From NCBI RefSeq assembly GCF_024347315.1, contig NZ_AP025460.1:2666001-2730000 (forward strand): a stretch of 64,000 nt of DNA, in the 5' to 3' direction. The position numbers and the translations under genes are program-made. Below are positions 1-8,571 of the stretch, in pieces (within the stretch, counting starts at the first letter, position 1; each line of letters starts with the position of its first letter). The notes beneath the pieces were generated by a model, which did not search any database, was not told the DNA's origin, and saw only the letters and a program-made list of their open reading frames with translations. Source of the stretch: Vibrio atlanticus. GTDB taxonomy: Bacteria; Pseudomonadota; Gammaproteobacteria; Enterobacterales; Vibrionaceae.

Positions 1-95
1 AGAACAAACTAACTCTGAACTTAGTCAGATCCACTTTGTTTTTGCTTATCTCTATGTGTATATTGAGATCAGTTATCATTTGGTTAGGTATAAAA

Positions 96-299
96 ATGAA
101 AGTATACGATTGTTGTGATTTGGTGCGTGAACTGTATTCTCAAATTGGCAGTGGCGACCAAGGCTATATCCCTAAAGCGATCACCTGCGCGGTAAAAACA
201 TTGAACGACCTTGCTGCAGATGAATCTCTTCCTAAAGAAGCAAGAGATCGTGCTGCATTTGCCGCAGCGAATCTACTGATCTCAGATTTCGAGGACTAA
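96..299 (+). CDS. yaeP: YaeP family protein (UPF0253)
   Basis: This is a small protein of about 67 residues that matches the YaeP/UPF0253 family as I remember it. Characteristic parts are the SGDQGYIP segment near the N-terminus and the [13 protein letters not shown] ending. The molecular role of the family is unknown. The frame is open from position 36, but I choose the ATG at 96 because it gives the family's usual N-terminus and has a TTAGGT ribosome-binding-like stretch just upstream. The stop is one base from the next start, so it is co-transcribed with the DUF4250 gene. Identity is confident; function is not known. Confidence 0.88.
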   Translation: MKVYDCCDLVRELYSQIGSGDQGYIPKAITCAVKTLNDLAADESLPKEARDRAAFAAANLLISDFED

Positions 300-300
300 T

Positions 301-492
301 ATGAACCTCGCTAACTTTGAAAAGATGGATCCTGTGATGTTGATGAGCATCGTCAACATGAAGCTGCGTGACGACTTCGGTGGTGATTTAGATCGAGTAG
401 TCAACTTCTATGAAATCGACAAAGCTGCATTGACCGCAAAACTTGCGTCTGCCGGTTTTGAGTTTCTTCCTGAAGCAAAACAGTTTCGATAG
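301..492 (+). CDS. DUF4250 domain-containing protein
   Basis: A 63-residue soluble protein that begins one base after the yaeP stop, so translation is probably coupled. The pattern near the N-terminus (NFEKMDPVMLMSIVNMKLRD) and the short helical C-terminal half match DUF4250, a small domain of unknown function common in Vibrio. It has no signal peptide or membrane segment. A terminator follows about 25 bases after the stop, so yaeP and this gene form a two-gene unit. I recognise the family but assign no function. Confidence 0.85.
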   Translation: MNLANFEKMDPVMLMSIVNMKLRDDFGGDLDRVVNFYEIDKAALTAKLASAGFEFLPEAKQFR

Positions 493-516
493 TCATTTAG
501 AACAAACTTAAATTTT

Positions 517-550
517 AAAGACCAGCCTCTGTGTTGGTCTTTTTGTTTTT
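517..550 (+). terminator. Rho-independent terminator of yaeP-DUF4250
   Basis: The arms AAAGACCA and TGGTCTTT form an 8-bp stem with a loop of about 10 bases, followed by a T-rich tract (TTTTTGTTTTT). It lies just downstream of the DUF4250 stop. Confidence 0.8.
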
Positions 551-728
551 TGGCGGGTACATAATAGGCTAAAAACTAATAAACTTATTAGAAATTATCT
601 GTTTGCGCCTATACTTTTATATCCTAGAGTCAGCTAACGCGCCTTGAATCAAAGCGTGTTGTTGTATAGGCTACTCCAAACAGCATATAAAACTCATCAC
701 CAAATTCGATGATATCGAAGGACTAACA

Positions 729-1055
729 ATGAAAAGACTCGGACTTTTAGCCGTTATCGCAGCCGTATTTACCGCAGGTTGTGCTTCAAATACTCAACAA
801 GACAACTTCCGTGAAGCCTCTTTTGAGCTGTGTAATACTGAAGTCGATATCTACTCTGTAAGCCATGATGAAAGAGTACGTATCGTCTGCTCTGACGGCT
901 CTAAATTTGCCTTAAACAGTGAAGATACGCTAGAAATTATGCGCGATATCAACATCGACTATTGTGATGGAGAAGGCTTAGGTAAATTCAACGAAAGCCG
1001 TCACTACTACTCTTTCAAGTGTAAGTCAGGCACCCTACTTAGCATTAAAAAGTAG
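729..1055 (+). CDS. Small predicted lipoprotein
   Basis: A 108-residue protein with a type II signal peptide: positive start (MKR), hydrophobic core, and an AGC lipobox with Cys18 as the lipidated residue. After processing it would be an envelope-anchored protein of about 90 residues. The mature part has three further cysteines spread through it (in LCNTE, IVCSD and DYCDG) and another in FKCKSG, so disulfides are likely. A GAAGGA ribosome-binding site sits 6 bases before the ATG. I do not recognise a named family. It is monocistronic, between two terminators. Confidence 0.8.
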   Translation: MKRLGLLAVIAAVFTAGCASNTQQDNFREASFELCNTEVDIYSVSHDERVRIVCSDGSKFALNSEDTLEIMRDINIDYCDGEGLGKFNESRHYYSFKCKSGTLLSIKK

Positions 1056-1083
1056 AAGCGACACAAGAAAGCGATAAAGCAGT

Positions 1084-1115
1084 AAAGGGTTGATGTGAAA
1101 GCATTAGCCCTTTTT
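1084..1115 (+). terminator. Terminator of the small lipoprotein gene
   Basis: The arms AAAGGGTT and AGCCCTTT (with a G-T-type imperfection) are followed by TTTTT. It lies 29 bases after the lipoprotein stop. Confidence 0.65.
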
Positions 1116-1167
1116 AGTACCTGCCTTTCTGTATTCTCAGATAACCTAACTCTCATACCTACAGATA

Positions 1168-1193
1168 CAAAAAAGGCCCCAACAGGGACCTTT
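1168..1193 (-). terminator. Terminator-like hairpin downstream of glyA
   Basis: AAAGG-CCC and GGG-CCTTT arms around an AACA loop, with a single mismatch. Read on the minus strand the stem is followed by TTTTTTG. It lies beyond the palindromic repeat downstream of glyA and probably ends the glyA transcript. Confidence 0.65.
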
Positions 1194-1206
1194 AAATCAA
1201 TTTCAA

Positions 1207-1288
1207 AGTAGTCGTTTGAAATTCTAGGAGAGCACGCGGAGCTTACGGATGTAAGTGAGCATGCTCGACAACGAAGTTCAAATTACTA
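1207..1288. repeat. ERIC-like imperfect palindrome
   Basis: An imperfect inverted repeat of about 80 bp occupies the glyA 3' region. The centre reads GGAGCTTAC-GGAT-GTAAGTGA, which resembles the core of enterobacterial repetitive intergenic consensus (ERIC) elements. The outer arms, GTAGTCGTTTGAAATTC on the left and GAAGTTCAAATTACTAC on the right, also pair. It is shorter than the roughly 127-bp full element. ERIC elements are non-coding palindromic repeats known from enterobacteria and Vibrio. When transcribed it would fold into a long hairpin at the 3' end of glyA mRNA. Confidence 0.65.
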
Positions 1289-1298
1289 CGCAGAAAAA

Positions 1299-2549
1299 TT
1301 ATGCGTAAACAGGTAGACGCTTACAGATATTTAGTACTTTCGCTTTAGTTGCTTCAATAACAGACTCATCACCCATGTTATCTAGGATGTCACACATCCA
1401 ACCTGCTAGCTCTTTCGCGTCTGCTTCTGAGAAACCGCGACGAGTGATAGAAGGAGAACCGATACGGATACCAGAAGTAACGAACGGGCTACGCGGATCG
1501 TTTGGTACTGAGTTCTTGTTAACTGTGATGTTAGCTGAACCTAGTGCTGCATCTGCTTCTTTACCTGTGATGTCTTTGTCGATTAGGTCAACTAGGAACA
1601 GGTGGTTCTCTGTAGAACCTGAAACGATGTTGTAACCGCGTGCTAAGAATTCAGCAACCATTGCTTTTGCGTTAGCAACTACGCGAGCTTGGTATTCTTT
1701 GAACTCTGGTTCTAGAGCTTCTTTGAACGCTACTGCTTTACCAGCGATAACGTGCATTAGAGGGCCACCTTGGCCACCTGGGAATACTGCTGAGTTTAGT
1801 TTCTTGTAAAGATCTTCGCCTTCGTTAGAAAGGATAAGACCACCACGAGGACCAGCAAGCGTTTTGTGCGTTGTCGTTGTTACAACGTGAGCGTGTGGAA
1901 CTGGGTTCGGGTAAACGCCTGCAGCGATTAGACCGGCAACGTGAGCCATATCTACGAAGAAGTAAGCACCTACTTTGTCAGCAATTTCACGCATGCGCGC
2001 CCAATCACAAACTTGAGAGTAAGCTGAGAAACCACCGATGATCATCTTAGGTTTGTGCTCGATAGCTAGCGCTTCCATCTCTTCGTAATCGATTTGGCCT
2101 GCTTCATCGATACCGTAAGGAATGATGTTGTAAAGCTTACCAGAGAAGTTTACTGGAGAACCGTGAGTTAGGTGACCACCGTGTGCTAGGCTCATGCCTA
2201 GAACAGTATCGCCAGCATTCAGTAGTGCCATGTATACAGCGTTGTTTGCTTGAGAACCTGAGTGAGGTTGTACGTTCGCGTATTGAGCGCCAAACAGTTC
2301 ACATGCACGTTCGATTGCTAGAGTTTCAACTTTATCTACGAACTCACAACCACCGTAGTAACGCTTACCAGGGTAGCCTTCAGCGTATTTGTTTGTAAGT
2401 TGAGAACCTTGAGCTTCCATTACACGTGGGCTTGTGTAGTTTTCTGAAGCGATAAGTTCGATGTGCTCTTCCTGACGAAGAGTTTCTTCTTGGATAGCTG
2501 CGAATAGGTCCGCATCGTAATCAGCAATGTTCATGTCACGCTTAAGCAT
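1299..2549 (-). CDS. glyA: Serine hydroxymethyltransferase
   Basis: Converts serine and tetrahydrofolate to glycine and 5,10-methylenetetrahydrofolate, the main cytoplasmic source of one-carbon units. The 416-residue length is typical. The PLP-binding lysine is Lys229 in the conserved [16 protein letters not shown] segment, and SENYTS (residues 35-40) and the [15 protein letters not shown] stretch are family hallmarks. The start has an AGGAG ribosome-binding site 6 bases upstream. A good PurR-type operator lies about 58 bases upstream, in keeping with purine repression of glyA known in E. coli. It is monocistronic, with an ERIC-like palindrome in its 3' flank. Confidence 0.98.
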   Translation of the reverse strand: MLKRDMNIADYDADLFAAIQEETLRQEEHIELIASENYTSPRVMEAQGSQLTNKYAEGYPGKRYYGGCEFVDKVETLAIERACELFGAQYANVQPHSGSQANNAVYMALLNAGDTVLGMSLAHGGHLTHGSPVNFSGKLYNIIPYGIDEAGQIDYEEMEALAIEHKPKMIIGGFSAYSQVCDWARMREIADKVGAYFFVDMAHVAGLIAAGVYPNPVPHAHVVTTTTHKTLAGPRGGLILSNEGEDLYKKLNSAVFPGGQGGPLMHVIAGKAVAFKEALEPEFKEYQARVVANAKAMVAEFLARGYNIVSGSTENHLFLVDLIDKDITGKEADAALGSANITVNKNSVPNDPRSPFVTSGIRIGSPSITRRGFSEADAKELAGWMCDILDNMGDESVIEATKAKVLNICKRLPVYA

Positions 2550-2606
2550 CTGTATCTCCTGACTCAGATTGTACTGAAAGTTTCAAAAAAACCACACAAC
2601 GACCGA

Positions 2607-2622
2607 AAGCAAACGTTTCCGT
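2607..2622 (-). promoter_or_regulatory. PurR-type operator of glyA
   Basis: The 16-mer AAGCAAACGTTTCCGT fits the purine repressor consensus (ANGCAANCGNTTNCNT) at every defined position. It lies between the glyA start codon and a TAGAAT -10-like hexamer on the minus strand (positions 2642-2647), so it would sit just downstream of the transcription start. Binding by PurR is inferred from the family's known control of glyA. Confidence 0.75.
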
Positions 2623-2896
2623 CACCGTTTTGATGTGACGCATTCTACATAATTTGATCTAGGTCATAAAGAGCTAATTGCAATTTTATCATGCAGTTTT
2701 TTCATAATCACAAATAAGATTCATCATGGTTATTGAGCTTATCCAACCAAAGATGACGCTTACTGTCAATTTTACGCTTTACACCCTGTAAAACGCAGAT
2801 TACATAGGTTTACCTTAATTTTGCACCTCAAGCTACCGAAAGCTAAGGTTTTTCTCTACTATGCACGCCTTTATTGGTTAGGTAATTATAAAAACG
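2623..2896. other. Intergenic region between glyA and the yitT-like gene
   Basis: The divergent spacer holds the presumed glyA promoter (minus-strand TAGAAT at 2642-2647) and the upstream region of the YitT-family gene. I see no open frame, RNA gene or repeat in it. It is A+T rich. Confidence 0.5.
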
Positions 2897-3499
2897 ATGG
2901 AAAAACACTCACGTAAAGAAGATTGGGTAGCCATTCTTACTGGCACGTTTTTAGTGGCGTTAGGCGTCTTCTTTTTACAGTCAGCAAATCTGCTTACCGG
3001 TGGTACTACTGGCTTGGCTCTGCTTTTGAGTCAATTCTTACCTGTAACCTTTGGTATTTTGTACTTTGTTGCCAACTGTCCATTCTATTTATTAGCTTGG
3101 AAACGATTTGGTCGTAGCTTTGCCATTAGCAGTGCAATTGCTGGCGCTTTAGTGTCTGTTTTTGCCGATCATTTATACCTAGTTATCTCACTAGAAGTTC
3201 ATAACGAAATCTACTGTGCTGTTGCTGGTGGCTTACTAATGGGCTTAGGTATGCTAATCCTATTCCGTCATCGCTCAAGCTTGGGTGGCTTCAACGTACT
3301 GTGTTTGTTTATCCAAGACCGCTACGGTATATCAGTAGGAAAAACTCAGATGTGCATTGATGCTTGTATTCTGTTTGCATCCTTCTTCTTTGTATCACCT
3401 TGGGTGATTGCCGTATCTGTATTAGGCACCGCAGTATTGAACATCGTATTGGCAATGAACCACAAACCAACTCGCTACTCGGTGAATTACGCGTCTTAG
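2897..3499 (+). CDS. YitT family inner-membrane protein
   Basis: A 200-residue integral membrane protein with five or six hydrophobic helices (for example near residues 12-30, 45-68, 75-95, 105-123 and 148-185). The NLLTGGTTGLALLLSQ and RHRSSLGGFNVLCLFIQDR segments match the YitT/DUF161 family. That family often carries a C-terminal DUF2179 domain, which is absent here, so this is the short form. The function of the family is not established. It is a single gene, divergent from glyA. Confidence 0.85.
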   Translation: MEKHSRKEDWVAILTGTFLVALGVFFLQSANLLTGGTTGLALLLSQFLPVTFGILYFVANCPFYLLAWKRFGRSFAISSAIAGALVSVFADHLYLVISLEVHNEIYCAVAGGLLMGLGMLILFRHRSSLGGFNVLCLFIQDRYGISVGKTQMCIDACILFASFFFVSPWVIAVSVLGTAVLNIVLAMNHKPTRYSVNYAS

Positions 3500-3593
3500 C
3501 GTTCATTACCTGCTCTGTCGTTACTGGCACTCGATACGCAAGTTTTTCGCAAGCAAACTCGAGGCACGATTAATCCATACATCAGTAAAACAA

Positions 3594-3623
3594 AAAGGCT
3601 TTGGGAAGCACTCCAAAGCCTTT
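3594..3623 (-). terminator. Terminator of the tre operon
   Basis: A perfect 11-bp stem, AAAGGCTTTGG with CCAAAGCCTTT, and an 8-base loop. On the minus strand it is followed by TTTTTGTTTT. It lies 57 bases beyond the treC stop, and may also stop transcripts coming from the yitT-like gene. Confidence 0.85.
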
Positions 3624-3679
3624 GTAGAGGCCTAATTCTTAAGGGGAATAGAACTAGGCTTATAGAAATAGAAACAAGG

Positions 3680-5359
3680 TTAATCTTCAATCAAGAGAAT
3701 ACGAGTCTCGTAAGGTCGCAAAACTTGATGATGAGACGCCACTAAACTCTCGCTCACTTGATAATTAGACAACAAGCTCTTAGCCTTCGCCATCTCAAAA
3801 CGTTCAGGTAAAACGCATTCAGCCTCTTCACCATAGTAGTTGTTAATGCACAACAGAGTTTGTCCTTCACTCTCACGAACATACGCAAAAATGGATGGAT
3901 GCTCAGGCAGAAGGTCTTGATAGCGACCATGAGTAATCACCGGTACTTGTTTACGTAACTCAATCAAAGCCTTATAGAAGTAAAATACAGAATCTTTATC
4001 TTCCAACGCTTGCTCGGCGTTGATTTCAGTGTAGTTATTCGCCACATCAAGCCATGGTTGAGCTTGTGAGAATCCAGCGTAAGGCTCACTATTCCATTGC
4101 ATTGGTGTACGAGAATTATCACGAGATTTCTGCGCTAAGATCGTCATCATATCTTGATGATCCACACCATCACGGTTCACCATGATGTCGTACATGTTGG
4201 TGCTCTCTACATCACGATACTGGCTGATCTCGGTGTAACCCGGGTTGGTCATGCCAATCTCTTCACCTTGATAGATATAAGGTGTGCCTTGCATCATGTG
4301 GACAGACGCAGCCAACATTTTAGCCGACTCAACACGATATTGTTGATCGTTGCCCAAGCGGCTCACGACTCGTGGTTGGTCATGGTTACACCAGAATAGT
4401 GCGCCCCACCCTTTTCCGTTTAAGCCAGTTTGCCAATGATTGAAGATCGATTTGAGCTGTAAGAAATCAAACGGCGCATTGGTCCACTTTTCACCATTAG
4501 TGTAATCAACCTTAAGGTGGTGGAAGTTAAACACCATTGATAGCTCGCTGTTATCAACGTTTGAGTATTGCTGACAATGTTCCAACGTAGTTGAAGACAT
4601 CTCACCAACCGTCACGCTACCGTATTTCTGGAATACTGCTTCGCTGATTTCTTTCAGGTATTCGTGCACTCGTGGGCCATCGGTATAGAAACGGCGACCA
4701 TCACCGATATCATCATTAGGGAAATCTTGCTGCTTTGAAATCAGGTTGATTACATCTAAACGGAAACCATCGACACCCTTCTCAGCCCAGAAGCTAATAA
4801 CATCTTTCACTTCTTCACGTACAACCGGATTCTCCCAGTTAAGGTCGGCCTGTTCTTTTGCAAATAAGTGCAGGAAATATTGCCCAGTCGCCTCATCTAT
4901 CTCCCATGCATTACCACCGAACTTCGACTGCCAGTTGGTTGGTGCTTGGCCTTTCACAGGGTCTTTCCAGATGTAGTAATCGCGGTATGGGCTGTTTTTG
5001 TCACCCAATGCAGACTGAAACCATGCATGATCTGTTGAAGTATGGTTGACTACAATATCCATCACGATGCGGATGCCACGTTGGTGCGCTTCAGACAATA
5101 ACAGGTCGAAGTCTTCCATGGTACCGAATTGAGGGTTTATCGCGTAGTAGTCTGAGATATCGTAACCATTGTCGATCATGGGTGACGCGTAGACTGGGGT
5201 TAGCCAAATCGCATCTACACTCAAATGTTTGAGGTAATCCAGTTTCGAAATGATCCCTTTGATATCGCCAGTACCCTTACTGCCACTGTCGCAGAAGCTC
5301 TTTGGGTAGATTTGATAGATGGTCGCGGTTTTCCACCAGCTTTCATCATGTTCAGTCAT
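3680..5359 (-). CDS. treC: Alpha,alpha-phosphotrehalase (trehalose-6-phosphate hydrolase)
   Basis: Hydrolyses trehalose 6-phosphate to glucose and glucose 6-phosphate in the cytoplasm, the second step of trehalose use after PTS import. It is a glycoside hydrolase family 13 enzyme. The catalytic set is visible: Asp in DGFRLDVI (nucleophile), Glu in VTVGEM (acid/base) and Asp in NHDQPR. The length of about 559 residues fits TreC. The frame is open to a GTG at 5374 and holds two ATGs; I choose the ATG at 5359 because a GAG lies 6 bases upstream and the protein then begins MTEHDESWWK. It is the second gene of the treB-treC operon. Confidence 0.95.
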   Translation of the reverse strand: MTEHDESWWKTATIYQIYPKSFCDSGSKGTGDIKGIISKLDYLKHLSVDAIWLTPVYASPMIDNGYDISDYYAINPQFGTMEDFDLLLSEAHQRGIRIVMDIVVNHTSTDHAWFQSALGDKNSPYRDYYIWKDPVKGQAPTNWQSKFGGNAWEIDEATGQYFLHLFAKEQADLNWENPVVREEVKDVISFWAEKGVDGFRLDVINLISKQQDFPNDDIGDGRRFYTDGPRVHEYLKEISEAVFQKYGSVTVGEMSSTTLEHCQQYSNVDNSELSMVFNFHHLKVDYTNGEKWTNAPFDFLQLKSIFNHWQTGLNGKGWGALFWCNHDQPRVVSRLGNDQQYRVESAKMLAASVHMMQGTPYIYQGEEIGMTNPGYTEISQYRDVESTNMYDIMVNRDGVDHQDMMTILAQKSRDNSRTPMQWNSEPYAGFSQAQPWLDVANNYTEINAEQALEDKDSVFYFYKALIELRKQVPVITHGRYQDLLPEHPSIFAYVRESEGQTLLCINNYYGEEAECVLPERFEMAKAKSLLSNYQVSESLVASHHQVLRPYETRILLIED

Positions 5360-5465
5360 CGCCATCTCTAACACTCACTTACCAGAAAATATAAAATAAA
5401 AATCACCATGCAAATCATGGTCGAATAGCCGTTATAACTGAGAGAAAAAGCTATAACTAAGAGAA

Positions 5466-5493
5466 AAGCGATGACTCAATTGAATCATCGCTT
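5466..5493 (-). repeat. Intercistronic hairpin between treB and treC
   Basis: Near-perfect palindrome of 28 bp with arms AAGCGATGA-TCA and TGA-TCATCGCTT. There is no T-run after it, so it is more likely an mRNA-stabilising or translation-separating hairpin than a terminator. The 144-base gap between treB and treC also holds an imperfect direct repeat, TATAACTGAGAG / TATAACTAAGAG. Confidence 0.6.
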
Positions 5494-5503
5494 GTTAAAT
5501 GCA

Positions 5504-6928
5504 TTACGCGTTGGCGGTTTCTAGCTCGCCTTTCATCTGTGCTCGTTTATAGAAGAACAATGTCAGCGTTATCGGTAGTACAATCGCCACCAGCATCGCG
5601 ACTAAGTAAATCGACCAATATTGAGGTTGAATCGATAAGATGCCCGGCAAGCCACCAACACCGATACCATTCGCCATCACACCTGCACTACCACAGATTG
5701 CAGCCGCTGCGGCACTGCCGATCATTGCGCTCAGCATTGGGAATTTGTATTTAAGGTTGATGCCGTACATCGCTGGTTCCGTCACACCTAAGTACGCAGA
5801 GATTGCCGCAGGTACCGAGATGTCTCGTTCGCCTTCGCGCTTACTCAAAATGATGATGCCGACAACCGCTGAAGCTTGTGCAATGTTTGATAGCGCAATC
5901 AAAGGCCAGATTGGTGTGCCACCTAAGTCTTGCATCAGTTGTAAGTCCACAGCGTTGGTTGTGTGGTGAATACCCGTAATAACCAAAGGTGCGTATAGGA
6001 AGCCAAAGACCACTGAACCAAGAACCGCGAAGTCACCTGTCATTGCCACTTTGGCAGCGAATGCCACACCATCACCCAACATACGACCGAATGGGCCAAT
6101 AAAGGCGTGAGCCAGAATCACAGACAAGATGATCGAGACAAATGGCACGACAACTAGGTACAGATAAGAGGGTACAATGCGCTTAAGGTTGGTCTCAATG
6201 AAAGCCAGAGCCACGCCCGCTAACATCGCAGGGATCACCTGAGCTTGATAACCGACTTTCTCAATCACGAACAAACCAAAGTCCCACACCTCAGGTACCG
6301 ATTTACCTATCATGTAAGCGTTCATCAATTGTGGGGAAACCAAGGTCACACCGAGCGTGATACCCAAAATAGGGGTTCCGCCGAGTTTCTTAACCGTTGC
6401 CCAACACACACCAACCGGTAGGAAGAAGAAGATCGCTTCGCCAATCAACCACAAGAAAGAATGAACGGTAGCCCAGAATTGGCTTACCTCAACCAAGGTT
6501 TTGCCGTCGAACATGCGAATGTCGCCAATCACATTACGGAAACCAAGAATCAAACCACCCGTAATAATGGCAGGTAGCAGTGGTACGAAAATTTCGGCTA
6601 AATGGGAGATACCACGCTCAAGGAAGTTCATGTTCTGGCGAGCCGCTAGTTTCGCCTCATCTTTTGATGATGCATCTTTACCGGTTTGCTCAATAAGAAG
6701 GGCGTACACCTCATCAACCTCGGTGCCAATAACCACTTGAAATTGACCTGCGTTAGTAAAGCAGCCTTTTACCAGCTTAAGCTTCTCCAATTCTGCTTTG
6801 TTCGCTTGTTCCGTATCATTCAATACAAAACGCAGTCGAGTCAGACAATGGCTGACACTCGCAATATTCTCTTTGCCACCGACTAACTCGATAAGACGCG
6901 CAACGTCTTGCTTCGCTATCTTACTCAT
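5504..6928 (-). CDS. treB: PTS trehalose transporter subunit IIBC
   Basis: Imports trehalose across the inner membrane and phosphorylates it to trehalose 6-phosphate. The N-terminal EIIB domain (about residues 1-85) has the phosphorylated cysteine Cys28 in VSHCLTRLRF. The rest is the EIIC membrane domain with about ten helices and the GIHHTTNAVDLQ and GVTEPAMYG motifs. No EIIA domain is present, so the phosphate must come from EIIA-Glc (Crr) encoded elsewhere. The frame is open to 6949, but the GGGTGGGG ribosome-binding site lies directly before the ATG at 6928, giving MSKIAKQD as in other TreB proteins. First gene of treBC, downstream of treR. Confidence 0.96.
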   Translation of the reverse strand: MSKIAKQDVARLIELVGGKENIASVSHCLTRLRFVLNDTEQANKAELEKLKLVKGCFTNAGQFQVVIGTEVDEVYALLIEQTGKDASSKDEAKLAARQNMNFLERGISHLAEIFVPLLPAIITGGLILGFRNVIGDIRMFDGKTLVEVSQFWATVHSFLWLIGEAIFFFLPVGVCWATVKKLGGTPILGITLGVTLVSPQLMNAYMIGKSVPEVWDFGLFVIEKVGYQAQVIPAMLAGVALAFIETNLKRIVPSYLYLVVVPFVSIILSVILAHAFIGPFGRMLGDGVAFAAKVAMTGDFAVLGSVVFGFLYAPLVITGIHHTTNAVDLQLMQDLGGTPIWPLIALSNIAQASAVVGIIILSKREGERDISVPAAISAYLGVTEPAMYGINLKYKFPMLSAMIGSAAAAAICGSAGVMANGIGVGGLPGILSIQPQYWSIYLVAMLVAIVLPITLTLFFYKRAQMKGELETANA

Positions 6929-6999
6929 ACTACCCCACCCTGGTTTCATTCAATTACTCATCTAAACCATGCAGCGATAACCACTCGATTCAGATTAAT

Positions 7000-7011
7000 G
7001 GGAACATTCCC
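7000..7011. promoter_or_regulatory. TreR-type operator 1 of treBC
   Basis: Palindrome GGGAACATTCCC, close to the GGGAACGTTCCC box known for TreR. It lies about where transcription of treB would start, just downstream of a TATAAT on the minus strand. Confidence 0.75.
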
Positions 7012-7021
7012 AATTGCGGAT

Positions 7022-7027
7022 ATTATA
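7022..7027 (-). promoter_or_regulatory. -10 element of the treBC promoter
   Basis: Perfect TATAAT on the minus strand, placed between the two TreR-type operators. The -35 region (around 7045-7054) is poor and partly covered by operator 2, in keeping with a tightly controlled promoter. Confidence 0.6.
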
Positions 7028-7054
7028 ATGCCCTCATGAATAATAAATTGAAAT

Positions 7055-7066
7055 GGGAACAGTCCC
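7055..7066. promoter_or_regulatory. TreR-type operator 2 of treBC
   Basis: GGGAACAGTCCC, one mismatch from a perfect palindrome. It is centred exactly 55 bp from operator 1, about five helical turns, so two repressor dimers could sit on the same face of the DNA around the promoter. Confidence 0.7.
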
Positions 7067-7131
7067 ATTAATTGAAAGAGATCACACTCTAATTTTAATC
7101 TAAGCGGTTCAATTTCGCTTGATTGAGTGGA

Positions 7132-8076
7132 TTATAGAATAGGAGATTGAGTGTGATGAGAGATCTCTGCATTGCCTAAAAGCTGAGAGATCAATAGATT
7201 AGCGGCTAATTTCCCCGCAGATTGATATCCAGGATCAATGCTAAATACTCGAGGGAACAAGAAAGAGAGAAGATCATTGCCACCAACGCCAGTCACCACC
7301 ACATCTTCACGTTGTAACTCTTGCAGACGTTTGATTACGCCAAGAGCCAGTGTATCACTCGCACAGACAATCGCTTGAGTCGCAGGAGCAAGCACCTCAT
7401 CCACCAACTGATAAGCGCTTTCATGATGAAGTTGACCAGTACGATAGTTGGCAATCACTCCAGCGCTTTCACACCAATCTAGATAGGCCTTAAGACGCAG
7501 TTCACCGGTTGATTTGTCGCTAGGATCAACGCCAATGAAACCAACGTCAGAGATCCCTTGATCCGACAGATGCGCCAACGCACTATTGATCACCTGTTGG
7601 TTATCATAGTTAATCGACGTCACGTTCTCGGTATCCAGAGCAATCACCACCGCTTTGTGTTCCCAAGCTTCGATTGCAGGAATATCGCAGTCAGTAAAGC
7701 CAAACACAATAATGCCATCTACATTACGACGCTTAAGAACCTGAAGGTGCTCGTTGGCTTTTTTTCTGTCTAGCTGACTTTCCATGATCACGACATCGTA
7801 ATCTGCTCGATACAATTCAGCCAGCATGGTGCTAACCGCTTTGTTTTCAGAGGGAGAATCCAGACGAGAAATGATGACACCGATGACTTTTTGACTGCCA
7901 CCACGCATCGACTGCGCAGACTTCGAAGGCGTGTACCCTGATTCTTGAATTACTCTTTCCACCCTTTCACGGGTTTCAGGTTTTACTTTGGGATCATTGG
8001 TCAGAACGCGAGATACGGTAGACTTACCAACACCGGACAGCTTAGCAATATCGAGAATAGTGAGTTTTTTGCTCAT
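7132..8076 (-). CDS. treR: Trehalose operon repressor TreR (LacI family)
   Basis: A 314-residue LacI/GalR-family repressor. The N-terminal helix-turn-helix (about residues 5-30, TILDIAKLSGVGKSTVSRVL) and hinge are followed by a periplasmic-binding-protein-like sensor domain. Closest family is E. coli TreR (315 residues), which binds trehalose 6-phosphate as inducer. Its stop lies only 66 bases from operator 2, directly upstream of treB, so it almost certainly represses treBC. It is transcribed in the same direction as treBC but is separated from it by the operator-bearing promoter. Confidence 0.93.
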   Translation of the reverse strand: MSKKLTILDIAKLSGVGKSTVSRVLTNDPKVKPETRERVERVIQESGYTPSKSAQSMRGGSQKVIGVIISRLDSPSENKAVSTMLAELYRADYDVVIMESQLDRKKANEHLQVLKRRNVDGIIVFGFTDCDIPAIEAWEHKAVVIALDTENVTSINYDNQQVINSALAHLSDQGISDVGFIGVDPSDKSTGELRLKAYLDWCESAGVIANYRTGQLHHESAYQLVDEVLAPATQAIVCASDTLALGVIKRLQELQREDVVVTGVGGNDLLSFLFPRVFSIDPGYQSAGKLAANLLISQLLGNAEISHHTQSPIL

Positions 8077-8106
8077 AAAAAGTCTGACGTTAAAGGGAAG
8101 AGAAAG

Positions 8107-8133
8107 AAAAAGTGAGAGCGAACTCCCTCACTT
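8107..8133 (-). terminator. Terminator downstream of the MliC gene
   Basis: Arms AAGTGAG and CTCACTT with an inner paired GAG/CTC. On the minus strand the stem runs into TTTTTCTTTCT. It lies 34 bases after the MliC stop and 31 bases before the treR start. Confidence 0.65.
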
Positions 8134-8166
8134 AACTGTTTGTAAATCCTAGTCGTTCACTATGAC

Positions 8167-8508
8167 CTACTTTCGGCAGTTTTTATAGATAACACGACCA
8201 AGTTCTAGACGTGCATTGTCACCTTTAGTTCGTAAAGTTACGCTATTGATCAGTTCAGAGGTTCCATCATCTAAGATGTACTTCGTTCCTGAGCCTGCCG
8301 CTATTTGAGTGAGGCGATATTCATTATCGGGTAAACGTAATACCGCTTTTTCATCAACAAGGTAAGCGACCTTAAATGAAGCGTCAGACTCACATTGATA
8401 AGTCACGAATTGATCGTCCGATACTGCGCTCTCAGTCTCAGGAGCTGCTGATTTAGAGCATCCGAATAACGCTACCGTACATAGAGATGCTATCAACAAT
8501 GCTTTCAT
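8167..8508 (-). CDS. MliC family lysozyme-inhibitor lipoprotein
   Basis: A 113-residue lipoprotein: signal peptide with the lipobox LFGC and Cys17 as the lipidated residue. The mature part follows the MliC/PliC pattern, with YQCESDASFKVAYL, then LRLPDNEYRLTQIAAGSGTKY, and a C-terminal cysteine that can pair with the YQC cysteine. The family inhibits c-type lysozyme from the periplasmic face of the envelope, protecting peptidoglycan from host lysozyme. It lies downstream of gmhB on the same strand. Family confident, substrate specificity inferred. Confidence 0.85.
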   Translation of the reverse strand: MKALLIASLCTVALFGCSKSAAPETESAVSDDQFVTYQCESDASFKVAYLVDEKAVLRLPDNEYRLTQIAAGSGTKYILDDGTSELINSVTLRTKGDNARLELGRVIYKNCRK

Positions 8509-8571
8509 ACTGCGTTCCTCATCTTTATATAGTGAATAACACTTATATCTAAGTGAAAGAGACTTAGTGTC

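Noticed and set aside
36..95. Longer start for yaeP giving a hydrophobic N-terminus
   Set aside because: The 20 extra residues are not in the family, and a ribosome-binding-like TTAGGT lies just before the ATG at 96.
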